The notes beneath the pieces were generated by a model, which ran no database searches, was not told the DNA's origin, and was given only the letters and a program-made list of their open reading frames with translations. A DNA stretch of 64,000 nt, from positions 62,001-126,000 of the forward strand of contig JALEFZ010000035.1 of the NCBI GenBank assembly GCA_022760475.1, written 5' to 3'. The position numbers were made by a program, and so were the translations under genes. The DNA comes from Bacteroidia bacterium (GTDB lineage: Bacteria; Bacteroidota; Bacteroidia; J057). Below are positions 12,184-22,294 of the stretch, one piece after another. Every line of letters begins with the position of its first letter. Position 1 is the stretch's first letter.

Positions 12184-12780
12184 ATGATTTGCCGCTTACT
12201 GTTTTTGTTGCCCCTGACTTTTTTATTCTTGAATACAGGATTTTCCCAGTCCAAACCCACTGTTACAAAGGTGATTCAGGGTGTACCCTCTGACCTTAGT
12301 CTTGAAACCCTCTTGATTCCGAGGTACGACTTTTGGGACCCGGAAGACGCTCCCAAAGGAGCACCTCCAAGTGTGGTTGTTCGTTACAACCGCGAAGCCA
12401 AGAAAGCCAATACCACGATTGATGGCATTGCCCAGAAATATTATTCTACCAAATACAAAATGGCTGACATCAAGGAGGTTGAAGCCATGAAAGCCCAGGG
12501 ATACAAGTATTTCATGGACATGGTTTTGATGCCTAAGGGGATGAGGGAGGCTGAGCCCAGGGCCATGGTTCCGTCCTTCATTAAATTTGGAGAGACTTAC
12601 AAGATGTTCAATAACCGCTATACCCAGTTCAATTATTATTTCTACATAAGGGATCTTGAAACCAATGAGGCCTATGTTACAACTCGCTTGAAGGGGAATT
12701 TTGATGTCTACACTTCGATGAGGATATTTTTCAAGCAGGTAAGCAAGGATATGTTGGCGGGTGGGGCTTCACGGGATTGA
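12184..12780 (+). CDS. Hypothetical secreted protein
   Basis: 198 residues with a clear Sec signal peptide (about 21 residues, ending in GFSQ). The mature part begins with a Pro-rich stretch and has two tyrosine/phenylalanine-rich beta segments (YKMFNNRYTQFNYYFYIRD). I recognise no family. Plus strand, 107 bp after the preceding secreted-protein gene. Confidence 0.7.
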   Translation: MICRLLFLLPLTFLFLNTGFSQSKPTVTKVIQGVPSDLSLETLLIPRYDFWDPEDAPKGAPPSVVVRYNREAKKANTTIDGIAQKYYSTKYKMADIKEVEAMKAQGYKYFMDMVLMPKGMREAEPRAMVPSFIKFGETYKMFNNRYTQFNYYFYIRDLETNEAYVTTRLKGNFDVYTSMRIFFKQVSKDMLAGGASRD

Positions 12781-12982
12781 TGTGCGGCGATTTGAATGTT
12801 AGGTTTGATAGTTGCAAGTTGATTAGATCCTTCGTCATTCGTCTTTCCCTCTCATTCCTCTGGATGATGGCAAGGGTGTGAGCCAGGGTACCCATTGGCA
12901 CTTAGATACGAGGACAGCAAGTTAGCACAAGGATAGCATGTCACCTGAGCATGAAGCAAGGAGATTGCAAGTTTGTACTACC

Positions 12983-13996
12983 CTAGGAATCTCTTTTGTT
13001 AAATGATTGTGCGACCTCAACAATGCTAGCCGGCGAAATTCCCTCCAGGCAGTACATCCTGTCCCTAAAGCAGGGCTTCTTTCCGAATATCGAACAAGGC
13101 CTGCAGGCCAATTCATCGGTAGAAACCTGAACCATCAGCTCTGTATTGTCCTGCAAAATCGGTCCATAACCGCTATAATGATGGGTGGCTCCCCAAATGG
13201 AAATGACAGGAACATCCAGGTAACGGGCCAAATGCATATTGGAGGAATCCATGCTCAACATAAAAGCCAATTCCTGAATTTTGGCCATTTGTTCTTCAAG
13301 AGAATAGCCCTTAATGAATGAAGTCAGCTTTTCTGAACCAAATTTCTCCGACCAGCTTTCAGCCAAGGCTTCATCTTGCTTTCCGCCGCCGAAGAGGTAT
13401 ACCTCAAAGCCGTCTTTGAGTAATTTTTCGATCACCTCCTCCATCTTGTCAAAGGGATAAGTTTTGATATCGGTGGAAGCAGTCGGAGCAATTCCAATCT
13501 TTTTGGATGATGGGGCGCTGCCTTTGCGTCCGATGGACTGAATAGGAAACTTGAAACCTGCTTTGCCCCAAACATCCAGCATGGCTTGACTGATGGGTTT
13601 CAGCGGCTTGAGTTCTTTATTTTCTCTTCGGGTCAATGCCCTCCTACCCTTCCTGTCTTTTATCAAGGAAAAAAACGGTATTCCTCTTAACTTAAAGAAG
13701 AAGCCTAGAATTTTGGATCGAAGCACATTATGTACATCCAATACCCCATCCAGCCTCGTTTGCATCAAGGTTTCATTTACCAAACGGACCAAGCCCATTA
13801 GCCCTTTATGTCTTCCCTTCAAGTCTACATCAATGAAGGTAATTCGTTCCTCAGGCTTGAAAAATGGCCTGAAAGCTGGCTTGGTCAGTACATATAAGTG
13901 CAAATCAGGATCGCTCAAAAGCGCGGAGCGGGCCAACTGGGCAGCAATTACTACATCTCCCATAGCAGAAAAGCGGATCAGGAGATAATTTTTCAT
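12983..13996 (-). CDS. Glycosyltransferase family 9 protein
   Basis: 337 residues. GT9 (heptosyltransferase-like) features: N-terminal Rossmann start YLLIRFSAMGDVVIAAQLAR, central PTASTDIKTYP loop followed by an FEVYLFGGGKQD beta-alpha unit, and C-terminal MDSSNMHLARYLDVPVISIWG, which forms the sugar-nucleotide pocket in the family. It should transfer a sugar from a nucleotide donor to a surface glycan or lipid core at the inner membrane. The GTG/ATG overlap of 4 bp with the upstream DUF4254 gene (13993-13996) indicates translational coupling; this pair is typical of Bacteroidota. Confidence 0.9.
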   Translation of the reverse strand: MKNYLLIRFSAMGDVVIAAQLARSALLSDPDLHLYVLTKPAFRPFFKPEERITFIDVDLKGRHKGLMGLVRLVNETLMQTRLDGVLDVHNVLRSKILGFFFKLRGIPFFSLIKDRKGRRALTRRENKELKPLKPISQAMLDVWGKAGFKFPIQSIGRKGSAPSSKKIGIAPTASTDIKTYPFDKMEEVIEKLLKDGFEVYLFGGGKQDEALAESWSEKFGSEKLTSFIKGYSLEEQMAKIQELAFMLSMDSSNMHLARYLDVPVISIWGATHHYSGYGPILQDNTELMVQVSTDELACRPCSIFGKKPCFRDRMYCLEGISPASIVEVAQSFNKRDS

Positions 13997-14592
13997 GAAT
14001 GTTTTCGAAGGAAAGGGTTAAAATCGGGATCGTTGTACATCTTCATTTGCTTATAGGTCTTCACGATGCAATCTCCTTTTCGAATATTAGCGAATAGCTG
14101 GTCTATCGCAAGGCTGAGATCTATTTTTTGCTGGAGTAGAACAGACAAGCTGGAACTGGATTTATCCAGGATTCGAGAATCAGTAGCCTCCCCCACCCTT
14201 TTTTCCATATAGTAAATTTTGATGTTCAGGATCGAAAGACGATCAATCGCCCATGCAGGAGTCTCAGTGTTGATAAAGGCATTTTCCTTAGCTGTAATGC
14301 CTTGAAATTCCTGAAAGAATACCTCATCAATCTGTTCAACTGTGTCAGTTCTTTCCTGATTGCAGCGGTCGATTTCCCATTTGTAGGTGATGCCTTTGGC
14401 AGGGGGAGTATTCCTGTCTCTGACGATATCCTCCAACTGCCACTGACGGTTGTCGATCCAGTTTTTGGCGAAGAGCAATGAGTCAAGATTGCCTTCAGGA
14501 TAAGGATTGTTTATCGGGATGAAAATATCTCCCTTTTGGTGGTAGGCAGTGATTGATTCCTGAAAAATCGCATTTATTTGCTGACTCGTCAT
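13993..14592 (-). CDS. DUF4254 domain protein
   Basis: 199 residues, mainly helical, no signal peptide. The LEDIVRDRNTPPAKGITYKWEIDRCNQERTD region is characteristic of DUF4254 (split here: 'RDRNTPP' then 'KWEIDRCNQ'). These proteins are almost always encoded next to a GT9 glycosyltransferase, as here, and probably support it; the biochemical role is unknown. Its stop overlaps the GT9 start by 4 bp. Confidence 0.85.
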   Translation of the reverse strand: MTSQQINAIFQESITAYHQKGDIFIPINNPYPEGNLDSLLFAKNWIDNRQWQLEDIVRDRNTPPAKGITYKWEIDRCNQERTDTVEQIDEVFFQEFQGITAKENAFINTETPAWAIDRLSILNIKIYYMEKRVGEATDSRILDKSSSSLSVLLQQKIDLSLAIDQLFANIRKGDCIVKTYKQMKMYNDPDFNPFLRKHS

Positions 14593-14724
14593 TCGCTTCG
14601 CTTCGGTTCTTTGCTGGGCAAAGATAGGCTTTTTGAGGAAATCTGGGGCATGGTGAAATGCTAAACAAAAAAATGAGCCAATTCCATATGAAATTGACTC
14701 ATCTCTACTCTTTCAAATTATTCT

Positions 14725-17700
14725 TTAAGGCTGAATCTCAACCCTTTCTCCTGAGGAGTGGCTGGTGAATTCAGGCGCATACATACACTGGATCGTAGTG
14801 ATGCCGTTTGAAAAATCACCGGGCAGGTTTACACGAAGGGGATACTCAAAGACCCAGGTCCCTTCAGGCAAATAGCCGAAGAAGAAATTGGTTGCCGCAT
14901 CGCGGGTACTTTCATAGTAGCCCAAACCTCCTTGGTATTTGTAGCGTGAGATTACATTGATCGGTTCCAAACCTGCTGCCCTCATGTCCTTCATGTGGAC
15001 GTATTCCATGGCCTGATTGACCCTTAGTTCTATCCGTACCACAATTTTATCGCCTTGCTTCAATTCTGCTTCTTTGATAGGCTTTAAAACTGCACCTTTG
15101 GGAGTGATGACCTCCTTGTTCAATGTCTTACGAATGGAAAGTGGGGTCTCTGCAAAGGTGATTTTATCCAAATCCTCAAAGTATTGCCAAAAGACTCCAC
15201 CCCATGCAGGTGATTTGCCGGGCTTTTTAACCTGGATATTGCCCATTTTGGGTTCAATCTCACTTCCAGTCCAGCTTACCTGGTACTGACCTGTGCCTGC
15301 TTCGATCTTATCTATTTTTTCTGCTTCGACTTTGACATCTCCCAGCTTTACTTCTACCAATTGCTGGTCATCAAGCCATTCACTTCCTCCTTGGAGAAGG
15401 GCATTACAGGCAGCTACTGTCGCTCGGGTAGTCTCCCAATCGTTGGTCCGCTTGTTGATCAGCAACCAATACCTCATGTCATCTATGGCATCCTGATCGT
15501 CGGATATTTCCATGAAGGCTTCGATCAACAAGGCTTGCTTTTCAATCGGAGCTTCCCACCAGAACCAGCCGTTGTTGTCCTTCCAATACATCCCCTTATC
15601 GCTGGATTTTACGGCACTTTCGTCCAGGCCTCTGATCAGCTTTCTTGCAAGTTCCTTGTCTTCATTTCTCTGGAATACCAAGGCCAGCATTCCATTCATA
15701 TAGGTCGATTGCTTGTTCCAATAGGTTTTTGCCTGACCGTAGTAATAATTGTAGGCTTCGTCCTCGATATCCATCGGAAGCTTCGTGTAGAAAGACCTCA
15801 TGTACAGGTATTGGATTTGGCTGTAACCCAAGTGATTCGCCTCCATGTCTATCCCTTTGATCTTTTTCAACTTGCGGTAGTCGTCCAGAATCTCACGATC
15901 CAGGTATTGGACGGCCTTTTCCATCATGATGGAAATTTCGGGATTGCCTGACACGTCGCTGACCCCCAACTGGCGCAGGTGCCCCATCCCTGTGGCGATC
16001 AACTGCGTGATGTAACGAGATTCACCCATACCTGGGAACCAGGAGAATCCTCCAGTGCCATTCTGCCTCTCAGAAAGTATCTTCTTGGTTCTGCTGAACT
16101 CATCCGCCATGCGATTCAGGTCAAACAACAGTCCCAATCGCTTCTTCCTTTCACTTTCGTTTTTTGCCTGAAGTACCCAGGGAGTTTCTTCCAACAAGGC
16201 ATTCTTTAGTTCCTGGTTCTTCTCAAGATTTGATAAGAAACTCTCCTCGCTCCCAATGCTTTTCCACTGGTCAAACACCTGCTTGATCATCGGTTTGTCA
16301 TTGGCAAGATTCGTAGCCAGGGCATTGGCATAAAAGCGGCTGAAAACTTGCTCAGTACATTCATAAGGATACTCCATCAAATATGGGAGGGCTTGTACCG
16401 CATACCAAGCTGGGTTAGAGGTTACATCCAGGGTCAATTTGTGATGAGTCAAAGTAGCAGAAGAGCCACTGTTTTTCAACTTTACAAATTCAATCTTTTT
16501 CTTCTTTTCTTTGGACTTCATGGCAAAGGGAATGCTTTCAGTAACCAGCATTCTGTTTGTCAGAACCGGAATGATATTTTCTTGTCCATCTGTAAAGGCT
16601 GCTGTCCTTGCAAAGACTTGCACAGCAATGGCTTGTCTATCTTTTGGAACATTAATTTCCCAGGAGACCACTTCACTGCCCTTGGGTGGAATGCTGACCG
16701 AAATGGCTTCCATGTTATGGGCAAACTCCCCATCCACAGCCTTCATGTTGAAGGCATTGAAAAGTTTCAGCTCGGCAGTACCGACCTGCAGGCTATCGGT
16801 CATATTTATCACCTTCGCAGTCAGGGTCATCTTGTCTCCTTCTCGGAAGAACCTTGGGAGGTTCGGCACCACCATCAATTCCTTCTGGGTAACGGTTTCT
16901 CCAGTTATTTTACCGACCTTCAGGTCCTGGGTGTGAGCCAATCCAAGGAATTTCCACTTGGTCAGGGCTTCAGGTATGGTAAATTCAATGATAATTTCTC
17001 CCGCCTCATTGGTTCGGAGTTTGGGTAAGAAGAAGGCAGTTTCATTAAGATTTCTTCTAGGCGTAATGGGTTCTGAGTTCCCATCTTCCAATGGAAGATC
17101 CTCTGCTTTTTCATCATCCAAGGACAGGGCTTCATTCTTTTCTCTTAATTTCTCATCACTATACAGTCCTTTTTTGGGGGTAATTTTCCTGCGCTTAACG
17201 GAAGCTCTTGCCTGGACTTTATTAGATAAGGACATTTCCTCCATTGGAGCTGCTGCCATGCTAACCCCATCAGCCTCGGCATCCATATTCACCATGCCAC
17301 TCAGCATCCTTGGTTTCGCCAGATAAGAATTTCCAAAATAAAATCCATGAAAATTCAATCGGTCATATCTTTGGGAGTTTCCATACGCAGAACGGTTCCA
17401 GTTGTAGTCCAACTGCCCAGAGCGATCAGTACCAAAGCCTGTGCTTCGCTTGTAAATACTCCCATAGTAGGTCGGATAGAGATTCATGATCCAATTGTGT
17501 GCGGCAAACTCATCCAAGGAGGCATCATAGAGGGTAGCAACCATCTCCGAAGCCACAGCATCCGCCTTGGGACCCGAGATTTTCAATTTCCACTGCTCCT
17601 TTTGCCCTGGCTGTAAGGGAGACCTGAAGCTCATCCATTCCAACTTCAATTGCTTATTGGTCCAGGGTACTATAATGTTACCGGATTCATTGAAATATTC

Positions 17701-20700
17701 ATTTCTATAGACAAACCCGATCTGCCAACTGAGATTTCCCCTATGTTCTTCAGTAATGGGTACCTCAATTTGCGAACTTCCCTTTTTCAACTCAATCCAT
17801 TTTTCATCCAGAATCTCATTGGACTTCATCAATTGATAAAGTACCCAAATCTTTTTCTCTGTGGTTTTGAATTCAAGGATGGCAGTTTGCCCAGGTTCTA
17901 CCGAATTGGGATTGCTGCTCCATGAAATCAAGGTAGGTGTAGGCAGGACCTTCTCTTCAGGATCATAAAGGGTAAAGAAGGATTGTGCTTCCTCTTCTTC
18001 ATCCTTGGTGATGAAAACCACCTTATACTTCCCAGGACTTGCCTCTTTGAGGGAATCAATAGAAAAACTCTTCCCTTCAGCCGTTTCGAACTCCTGTTCA
18101 AGGATGGGATCACCTTCTGCCCAATTGTAAAATTCATTTTCATCCTTGTACAAATCATGAGGAAAGAGCTTTCTGAATTCCTTTTCAGAATAAACAAACT
18201 GATCCGGCTGATTCCATCTACGTTTCCTGAAAGTCTGTTCAGGCATTTCAAGTGGAATTATTTTAATGGTTCCTTTGGTAGGAACAAATTTTCCATTCAG
18301 GTTATTGGTAACAACCCCAATGGATTCAGGATCTTTTAGGCTGATGCTTTCACTTGCCTTTAGCTTGACCTCAAGGCTTTTTTCGCTGATCCTAACTCCA
18401 GCAGTTGCACTTCGGGTTTCCCCACTGATGTCCACCACGTCGACCACCACTTTATAATTATAAATAGGTTTTGCCCCTGGCTTTTTGGCAGACTTGCCTG
18501 GCTCAGCTATAAACTTCAGTGTGAATTTTCCTTTATCGTCAGTCTGGGCTGTGCCGTTTACAATTTCCTTTTCGGGCTCCACGGGCGTTCTTCTCCAATA
18601 GTACCAGTAGGGTAGCTCACGTGCCCTGATGACACGAAACTTCACTGTAGCATTCGAAATGGCAGCACCTGAATAGGCCTCGGCATTTCCGCTAAGCTCT
18701 ACCTCATCCCCAAATTTGTAGTTGCCTTCCACGGTATCCACCTTGACTTCGAAGGTAGGTCGCTTATAATCCTCCACCGAGATATACTGACTTCCATAAA
18801 GGGTCTGGATGGTCATTCGGCCATTCAATCCACCCGTGGGAGCAACAAAACTTCCATTGAGAGATCCATACTCATTGGTTTGAAGGTCCTGTTCGGATAT
18901 TTTTTGGCGATTGGCATCATAAAAAGTTACCCTTAGGGTTTGATTCTTGATGATGTAGGGCTTGGACTGATCAATTCTTCCCGTCAGAATAGCCTTGAAG
19001 TAGACCGTCTGACCGGGTCTGTAGATCGCCCTGTCTGTAAATATGTTGACTTGACGCCTTTCTTTGGTATTCTTGTTTCGGTTGTTGTAGTAATATATAT
19101 CCTGTCCTTCCGCTTTCCAGGACTCTTTGCCTTTTTTGAAAATGACATAGACCCGTTCACGCTCATACTTCCTCTTGATAACCAGGCCACCTTTATTATC
19201 AGTCTTGAGGGTTTCCGCCAATTTGGGTTCATTCCTACGGCTACCAAAATTTCCCCTTCTATCTAAATCAGCCCGGTACACTTGGGCAGTTACATTTTTC
19301 AAAGGCTCACCTGTACTCCTATCCAACAGGAAATAATGGTGTTCAAATTCGTGGAGATAGTATATATGAGACAGATCACTCACCCTATGTTCCAGATAAG
19401 CGATTGCATGATTTTTTATGCTAAATGCAGAATTATCTGATACGAGGACCAGGTATTCACCTCCAGCTAGTGCAGGAACAGCAATTTCGGCTTGATGGTC
19501 GAAGTGATCTTCAGATCCAGGAAGTTTGCTTGTCCAACTTTTCAGAACCCTTTGTTTTCTGAATAAGGTAGCCAGTTTTTCTTCCTTGCTGTACTGTAGC
19601 TGAGCAATGTCTTTTTTCAACTTTTCAGTAAGTGCTATCAGCCTGAAATAGGTCTTATTCAGATTTGTATAGTTGAGCAAAATCCTTGAAGCCTCCCCGG
19701 AGGTAACGTAATCTTCTCCAGTCAGAGACATTTCCTTCCTGAGGATGCCAATTTTTAGCACCTCCGCATTGATGGCGGCATTGGTTTTGGGATAATTCTT
19801 GATGATGTCCTCACAAAGGCTCAATGCTTTCACCTTTGAGCTTTGTCGCTCCTCCTCACTTGCATCAATTGCCGTATTATCCTTGAGTTTGTTATAAATC
19901 TCTGCGAGTGCCAGTTTGATGTCCCCTTCTACTGGATGCTTCAATGCAAGGCCAGTCAGGCCTTCAATGGCAGTTTTATAGCCGTTTTGATCATTGGTAT
20001 GATTCTTTACAAACTCAAGCCTTTTTAAGGTAACATCGTATAGGGCATAGAGATTTTCCTTTGTGTAATGGAAGGTAGTCAGGTCTTGATAGAGCTTAAT
20101 GATGTTAAATGTGGCATTTTGATCATCGGAGCTTTGAAAATTATACCTGATGAAATCTTGTACAGAAAGGTTGCCAGCACTTGCTTTCAGTTCAAAATCT
20201 TCCTTGGATTCAGGCATCAAGAGACCAGACTCATTGAAATAGCTAATGGCAGCCTGGGCTAGAATGTCGTAGAGGCTAGGACGATATTTTTCCGAACCCT
20301 CCTGCCTTACCAGAAGGACCTCATAATCCTCAACAGGAATATCCTTCAGGATCTCCTTTCGATCCAAAGCCCGAAAATGAAGGTCATTGATTGTCTTCAC
20401 AAAGGTTTTGAGATCCCATGTCTGAAAATCACCTGCCTTTTCGGTCAACTCAGTTCTCTGCATGATCCTCCACCTGTTGTTGGCGAGGTATTGGTAATAC
20501 ATCTGAGCCAGAAAGGAATTCAAAATGGCTTGTCGAATGGGGGAACCCTGATTGAGTTCTTGCTCCATTTGGACAATGATCAGAGAATCCGAGTTTTCTG
20601 TTACGGTCTGTTGGTATTTAAAGCCAAAAAGCAGGGCTTTGATGTATTGAGGATCGTTTCCTTCTTTCTCAGCAGCTTCAAGGATGTCTGCTACAGCTTC

Positions 20701-20868
20701 ATTGGCAGTTCTTAGCTGCCGGTCTTCCTGGAGTTTGTTTACCTCTTCCCAGGCTTTTTTGTAATTAAAAGCATCTTGCCCAAAAATTGACAGGGGCATA
20801 GTTAGTATTATAATTGAAATGAATAATGGTTTCAGCAATGTCTTGAAATCCATGGTTTGGGTTTTCAT
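14725..20868 (-). CDS. Alpha-2-macroglobulin family protein with thioester
   Basis: About 2047 residues from the Met at 20868; the frame is open 16 codons further but the shorter start places a Sec signal peptide (ending SIFGQ) at the N-terminus. The first 500 residues are helical and charged. A series of macroglobulin beta-domains follows, including the MG2-like IFTDRAIYRPGQTVYFKAI, and then a central A2M domain (TNEAGEIIIEFTIPEALTKWKF). The C-terminal half has a thioester domain with the YECTEQVF motif (CxEQ, Cys about residue 1504), so the covalent trap is intact. Bacterial A2Ms entrap attacking proteases in the periplasm. Many carry a lipobox and neighbour PbpC; neither is seen here. Roughly 400 residues longer than the enterobacterial type, as is usual in Bacteroidota. 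Confidence 0.92.
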   Translation of the reverse strand: MKTQTMDFKTLLKPLFISIIILTMPLSIFGQDAFNYKKAWEEVNKLQEDRQLRTANEAVADILEAAEKEGNDPQYIKALLFGFKYQQTVTENSDSLIIVQMEQELNQGSPIRQAILNSFLAQMYYQYLANNRWRIMQRTELTEKAGDFQTWDLKTFVKTINDLHFRALDRKEILKDIPVEDYEVLLVRQEGSEKYRPSLYDILAQAAISYFNESGLLMPESKEDFELKASAGNLSVQDFIRYNFQSSDDQNATFNIIKLYQDLTTFHYTKENLYALYDVTLKRLEFVKNHTNDQNGYKTAIEGLTGLALKHPVEGDIKLALAEIYNKLKDNTAIDASEEERQSSKVKALSLCEDIIKNYPKTNAAINAEVLKIGILRKEMSLTGEDYVTSGEASRILLNYTNLNKTYFRLIALTEKLKKDIAQLQYSKEEKLATLFRKQRVLKSWTSKLPGSEDHFDHQAEIAVPALAGGEYLVLVSDNSAFSIKNHAIAYLEHRVSDLSHIYYLHEFEHHYFLLDRSTGEPLKNVTAQVYRADLDRRGNFGSRRNEPKLAETLKTDNKGGLVIKRKYERERVYVIFKKGKESWKAEGQDIYYYNNRNKNTKERRQVNIFTDRAIYRPGQTVYFKAILTGRIDQSKPYIIKNQTLRVTFYDANRQKISEQDLQTNEYGSLNGSFVAPTGGLNGRMTIQTLYGSQYISVEDYKRPTFEVKVDTVEGNYKFGDEVELSGNAEAYSGAAISNATVKFRVIRARELPYWYYWRRTPVEPEKEIVNGTAQTDDKGKFTLKFIAEPGKSAKKPGAKPIYNYKVVVDVVDISGETRSATAGVRISEKSLEVKLKASESISLKDPESIGVVTNNLNGKFVPTKGTIKIIPLEMPEQTFRKRRWNQPDQFVYSEKEFRKLFPHDLYKDENEFYNWAEGDPILEQEFETAEGKSFSIDSLKEASPGKYKVVFITKDEEEEAQSFFTLYDPEEKVLPTPTLISWSSNPNSVEPGQTAILEFKTTEKKIWVLYQLMKSNEILDEKWIELKKGSSQIEVPITEEHRGNLSWQIGFVYRNEYFNESGNIIVPWTNKQLKLEWMSFRSPLQPGQKEQWKLKISGPKADAVASEMVATLYDASLDEFAAHNWIMNLYPTYYGSIYKRSTGFGTDRSGQLDYNWNRSAYGNSQRYDRLNFHGFYFGNSYLAKPRMLSGMVNMDAEADGVSMAAAPMEEMSLSNKVQARASVKRRKITPKKGLYSDEKLREKNEALSLDDEKAEDLPLEDGNSEPITPRRNLNETAFFLPKLRTNEAGEIIIEFTIPEALTKWKFLGLAHTQDLKVGKITGETVTQKELMVVPNLPRFFREGDKMTLTAKVINMTDSLQVGTAELKLFNAFNMKAVDGEFAHNMEAISVSIPPKGSEVVSWEINVPKDRQAIAVQVFARTAAFTDGQENIIPVLTNRMLVTESIPFAMKSKEKKKKIEFVKLKNSGSSATLTHHKLTLDVTSNPAWYAVQALPYLMEYPYECTEQVFSRFYANALATNLANDKPMIKQVFDQWKSIGSEESFLSNLEKNQELKNALLEETPWVLQAKNESERKKRLGLLFDLNRMADEFSRTKKILSERQNGTGGFSWFPGMGESRYITQLIATGMGHLRQLGVSDVSGNPEISIMMEKAVQYLDREILDDYRKLKKIKGIDMEANHLGYSQIQYLYMRSFYTKLPMDIEDEAYNYYYGQAKTYWNKQSTYMNGMLALVFQRNEDKELARKLIRGLDESAVKSSDKGMYWKDNNGWFWWEAPIEKQALLIEAFMEISDDQDAIDDMRYWLLINKRTNDWETTRATVAACNALLQGGSEWLDDQQLVEVKLGDVKVEAEKIDKIEAGTGQYQVSWTGSEIEPKMGNIQVKKPGKSPAWGGVFWQYFEDLDKITFAETPLSIRKTLNKEVITPKGAVLKPIKEAELKQGDKIVVRIELRVNQAMEYVHMKDMRAAGLEPINVISRYKYQGGLGYYESTRDAATNFFFGYLPEGTWVFEYPLRVNLPGDFSNGITTIQCMYAPEFTSHSSGERVEIQP

Positions 20869-21238
20869 ATAAGTGAAATTGGAACAATGCCTGATTTTTG
20901 AGTCTGGATTTTCCAAAAATCATTCAAGGATAAGGTACAAAATAAAATGTAGGTAAAAGTATATGTATATGAAAAATGAGTATTAACTGCCAAGCAGTGC
21001 TTAATTTAGAAGAGTCCAAGTGCTTCAGGTCTCTGCCCTTGCTTATATGAGTAAAAGTTTATTGCTTTTCCATAAGTACACGAAATATCATGGCTGTGGG
21101 TTTTCCTCCTGCATTTACCAAAAAAAATCCTGATATTCGATTCAACTAGGTATTTCACTTTTTTCAAATGTTCTGACAGGTAATTTGATGCCTCCTGAAT
21201 TTTGTCAAAGTCCATACCGATCCAAACACACAACACAA
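20869..21238. other. Divergent intergenic region
   Basis: AT-rich region between the divergent A2M gene and the 2-TM gene. It must hold both promoters, but I find no exact TAnnTTTG box, no hairpin terminator and no convincing small gene. Confidence 0.3.
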
Positions 21239-22204
21239 ATGAGTTCCGCTACCTATTCCTTTGAAAACAACAAAAACAGCTACAGAGATGAGACAAAAGC
21301 CCAGGAAGAATTAAAGGTCTTTATGGGCAGGCTAGGTCTTCCCAATGATGTCCCTGAAGACCTGAAGGAAGAACTGCTGAATTATGTAACTGATGTACAT
21401 CTCCGAATTGGATGGTACAACAAAAAACTTTCTCGGGAAAAAACACTTAGAAACCTCTACATTACCATTACTGTTGCCCTGCTTGGGATTCTTCCCCTAT
21501 TGATTTTTGGTATGAGTTCTACCGAAGTGACCGACAACTGGGTGGCTTTTTTGACGGCGGGCTTGTCAGGTTTAATTGGTGTACACAAGGGCTTTTCTTC
21601 CTGGCTTGAGCAGCGGAGGGTGATTTCTTCCTTTTGGAAAGCCATGGCAGACCTCAAAGAGGCTCTTTATGAGTTGGAAGACAACTTCAAAAAAGGCAAG
21701 GCTGGCGCCTGGGGAGCAAAAGAAATTGAAGACCTCCTGAAAAGCCTGAAACTAGGCAGCAAATTTGCCCAAAGGGTAGAAAGAAAAGAAAGGGATGAGT
21801 TTTTTAAGAACTATAAAACCCCAAAATTTGACCTGCTTAGTAGTTTGAGTTCTACGGGCAAAAAGGCGGAAGATGTTACAGAGTTATACCTAAATCCAAA
21901 TGCAAGGGCCGAAATCACTTCCCAGAATGCAGCCGCAAGAATGGCAGAAGAGCTAATGGAAGCACAAACTGAAGTCATTCAATTTGAATTTGAGGTCACA
22001 GAACTCCACAAGAAAGTAGAGGAAAAATCCAAGGAGCTTGAAAATGCACCTGAAGATGAGGTTACCGCCATCAAAGCCGGGCTAAAGGAACTTCAGGTCA
22101 AACTCGAAAGAGCAGAAGTAAACCTCATCTCAGCCAAGGGAAGGGTAAAAGCCCTGCTGTATGCCTTGGACATTGAAGAGCCTTCTGATTCTCCTTCGGG
22201 GTAA
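21239..22204 (+). CDS. Two-transmembrane coiled-coil protein (SLATT/DUF4231-like)
   Basis: 321 residues from the Met at 21239; the frame extends 18 codons further but that part is not protein-like. Two adjacent membrane helices (about residues 73-91 and 101-118) are followed by a basic-aromatic helix (LEQRRVISSFWKAMADLKEAL) and a long C-terminal coiled coil (about 230-310, rich in E/K/A). A 2-TM hairpin followed by an amphipathic helix is the plan of DUF4231/SLATT proteins, some of which are membrane effectors in defence systems; this assignment is by architecture only and no sensor gene lies next to it. It precedes the TonB receptor gene by 90 bp. Confidence 0.65.
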   Translation: MSSATYSFENNKNSYRDETKAQEELKVFMGRLGLPNDVPEDLKEELLNYVTDVHLRIGWYNKKLSREKTLRNLYITITVALLGILPLLIFGMSSTEVTDNWVAFLTAGLSGLIGVHKGFSSWLEQRRVISSFWKAMADLKEALYELEDNFKKGKAGAWGAKEIEDLLKSLKLGSKFAQRVERKERDEFFKNYKTPKFDLLSSLSSTGKKAEDVTELYLNPNARAEITSQNAAARMAEELMEAQTEVIQFEFEVTELHKKVEEKSKELENAPEDEVTAIKAGLKELQVKLERAEVNLISAKGRVKALLYALDIEEPSDSPSG

Positions 22205-22294
22205 AATCGATTTTTAAACTTGATTTGTTATTCTGATAATACACCAGAATAACCATTACTGCGTTTAGAGGTGAGGAGTTGGAAACACTATTAT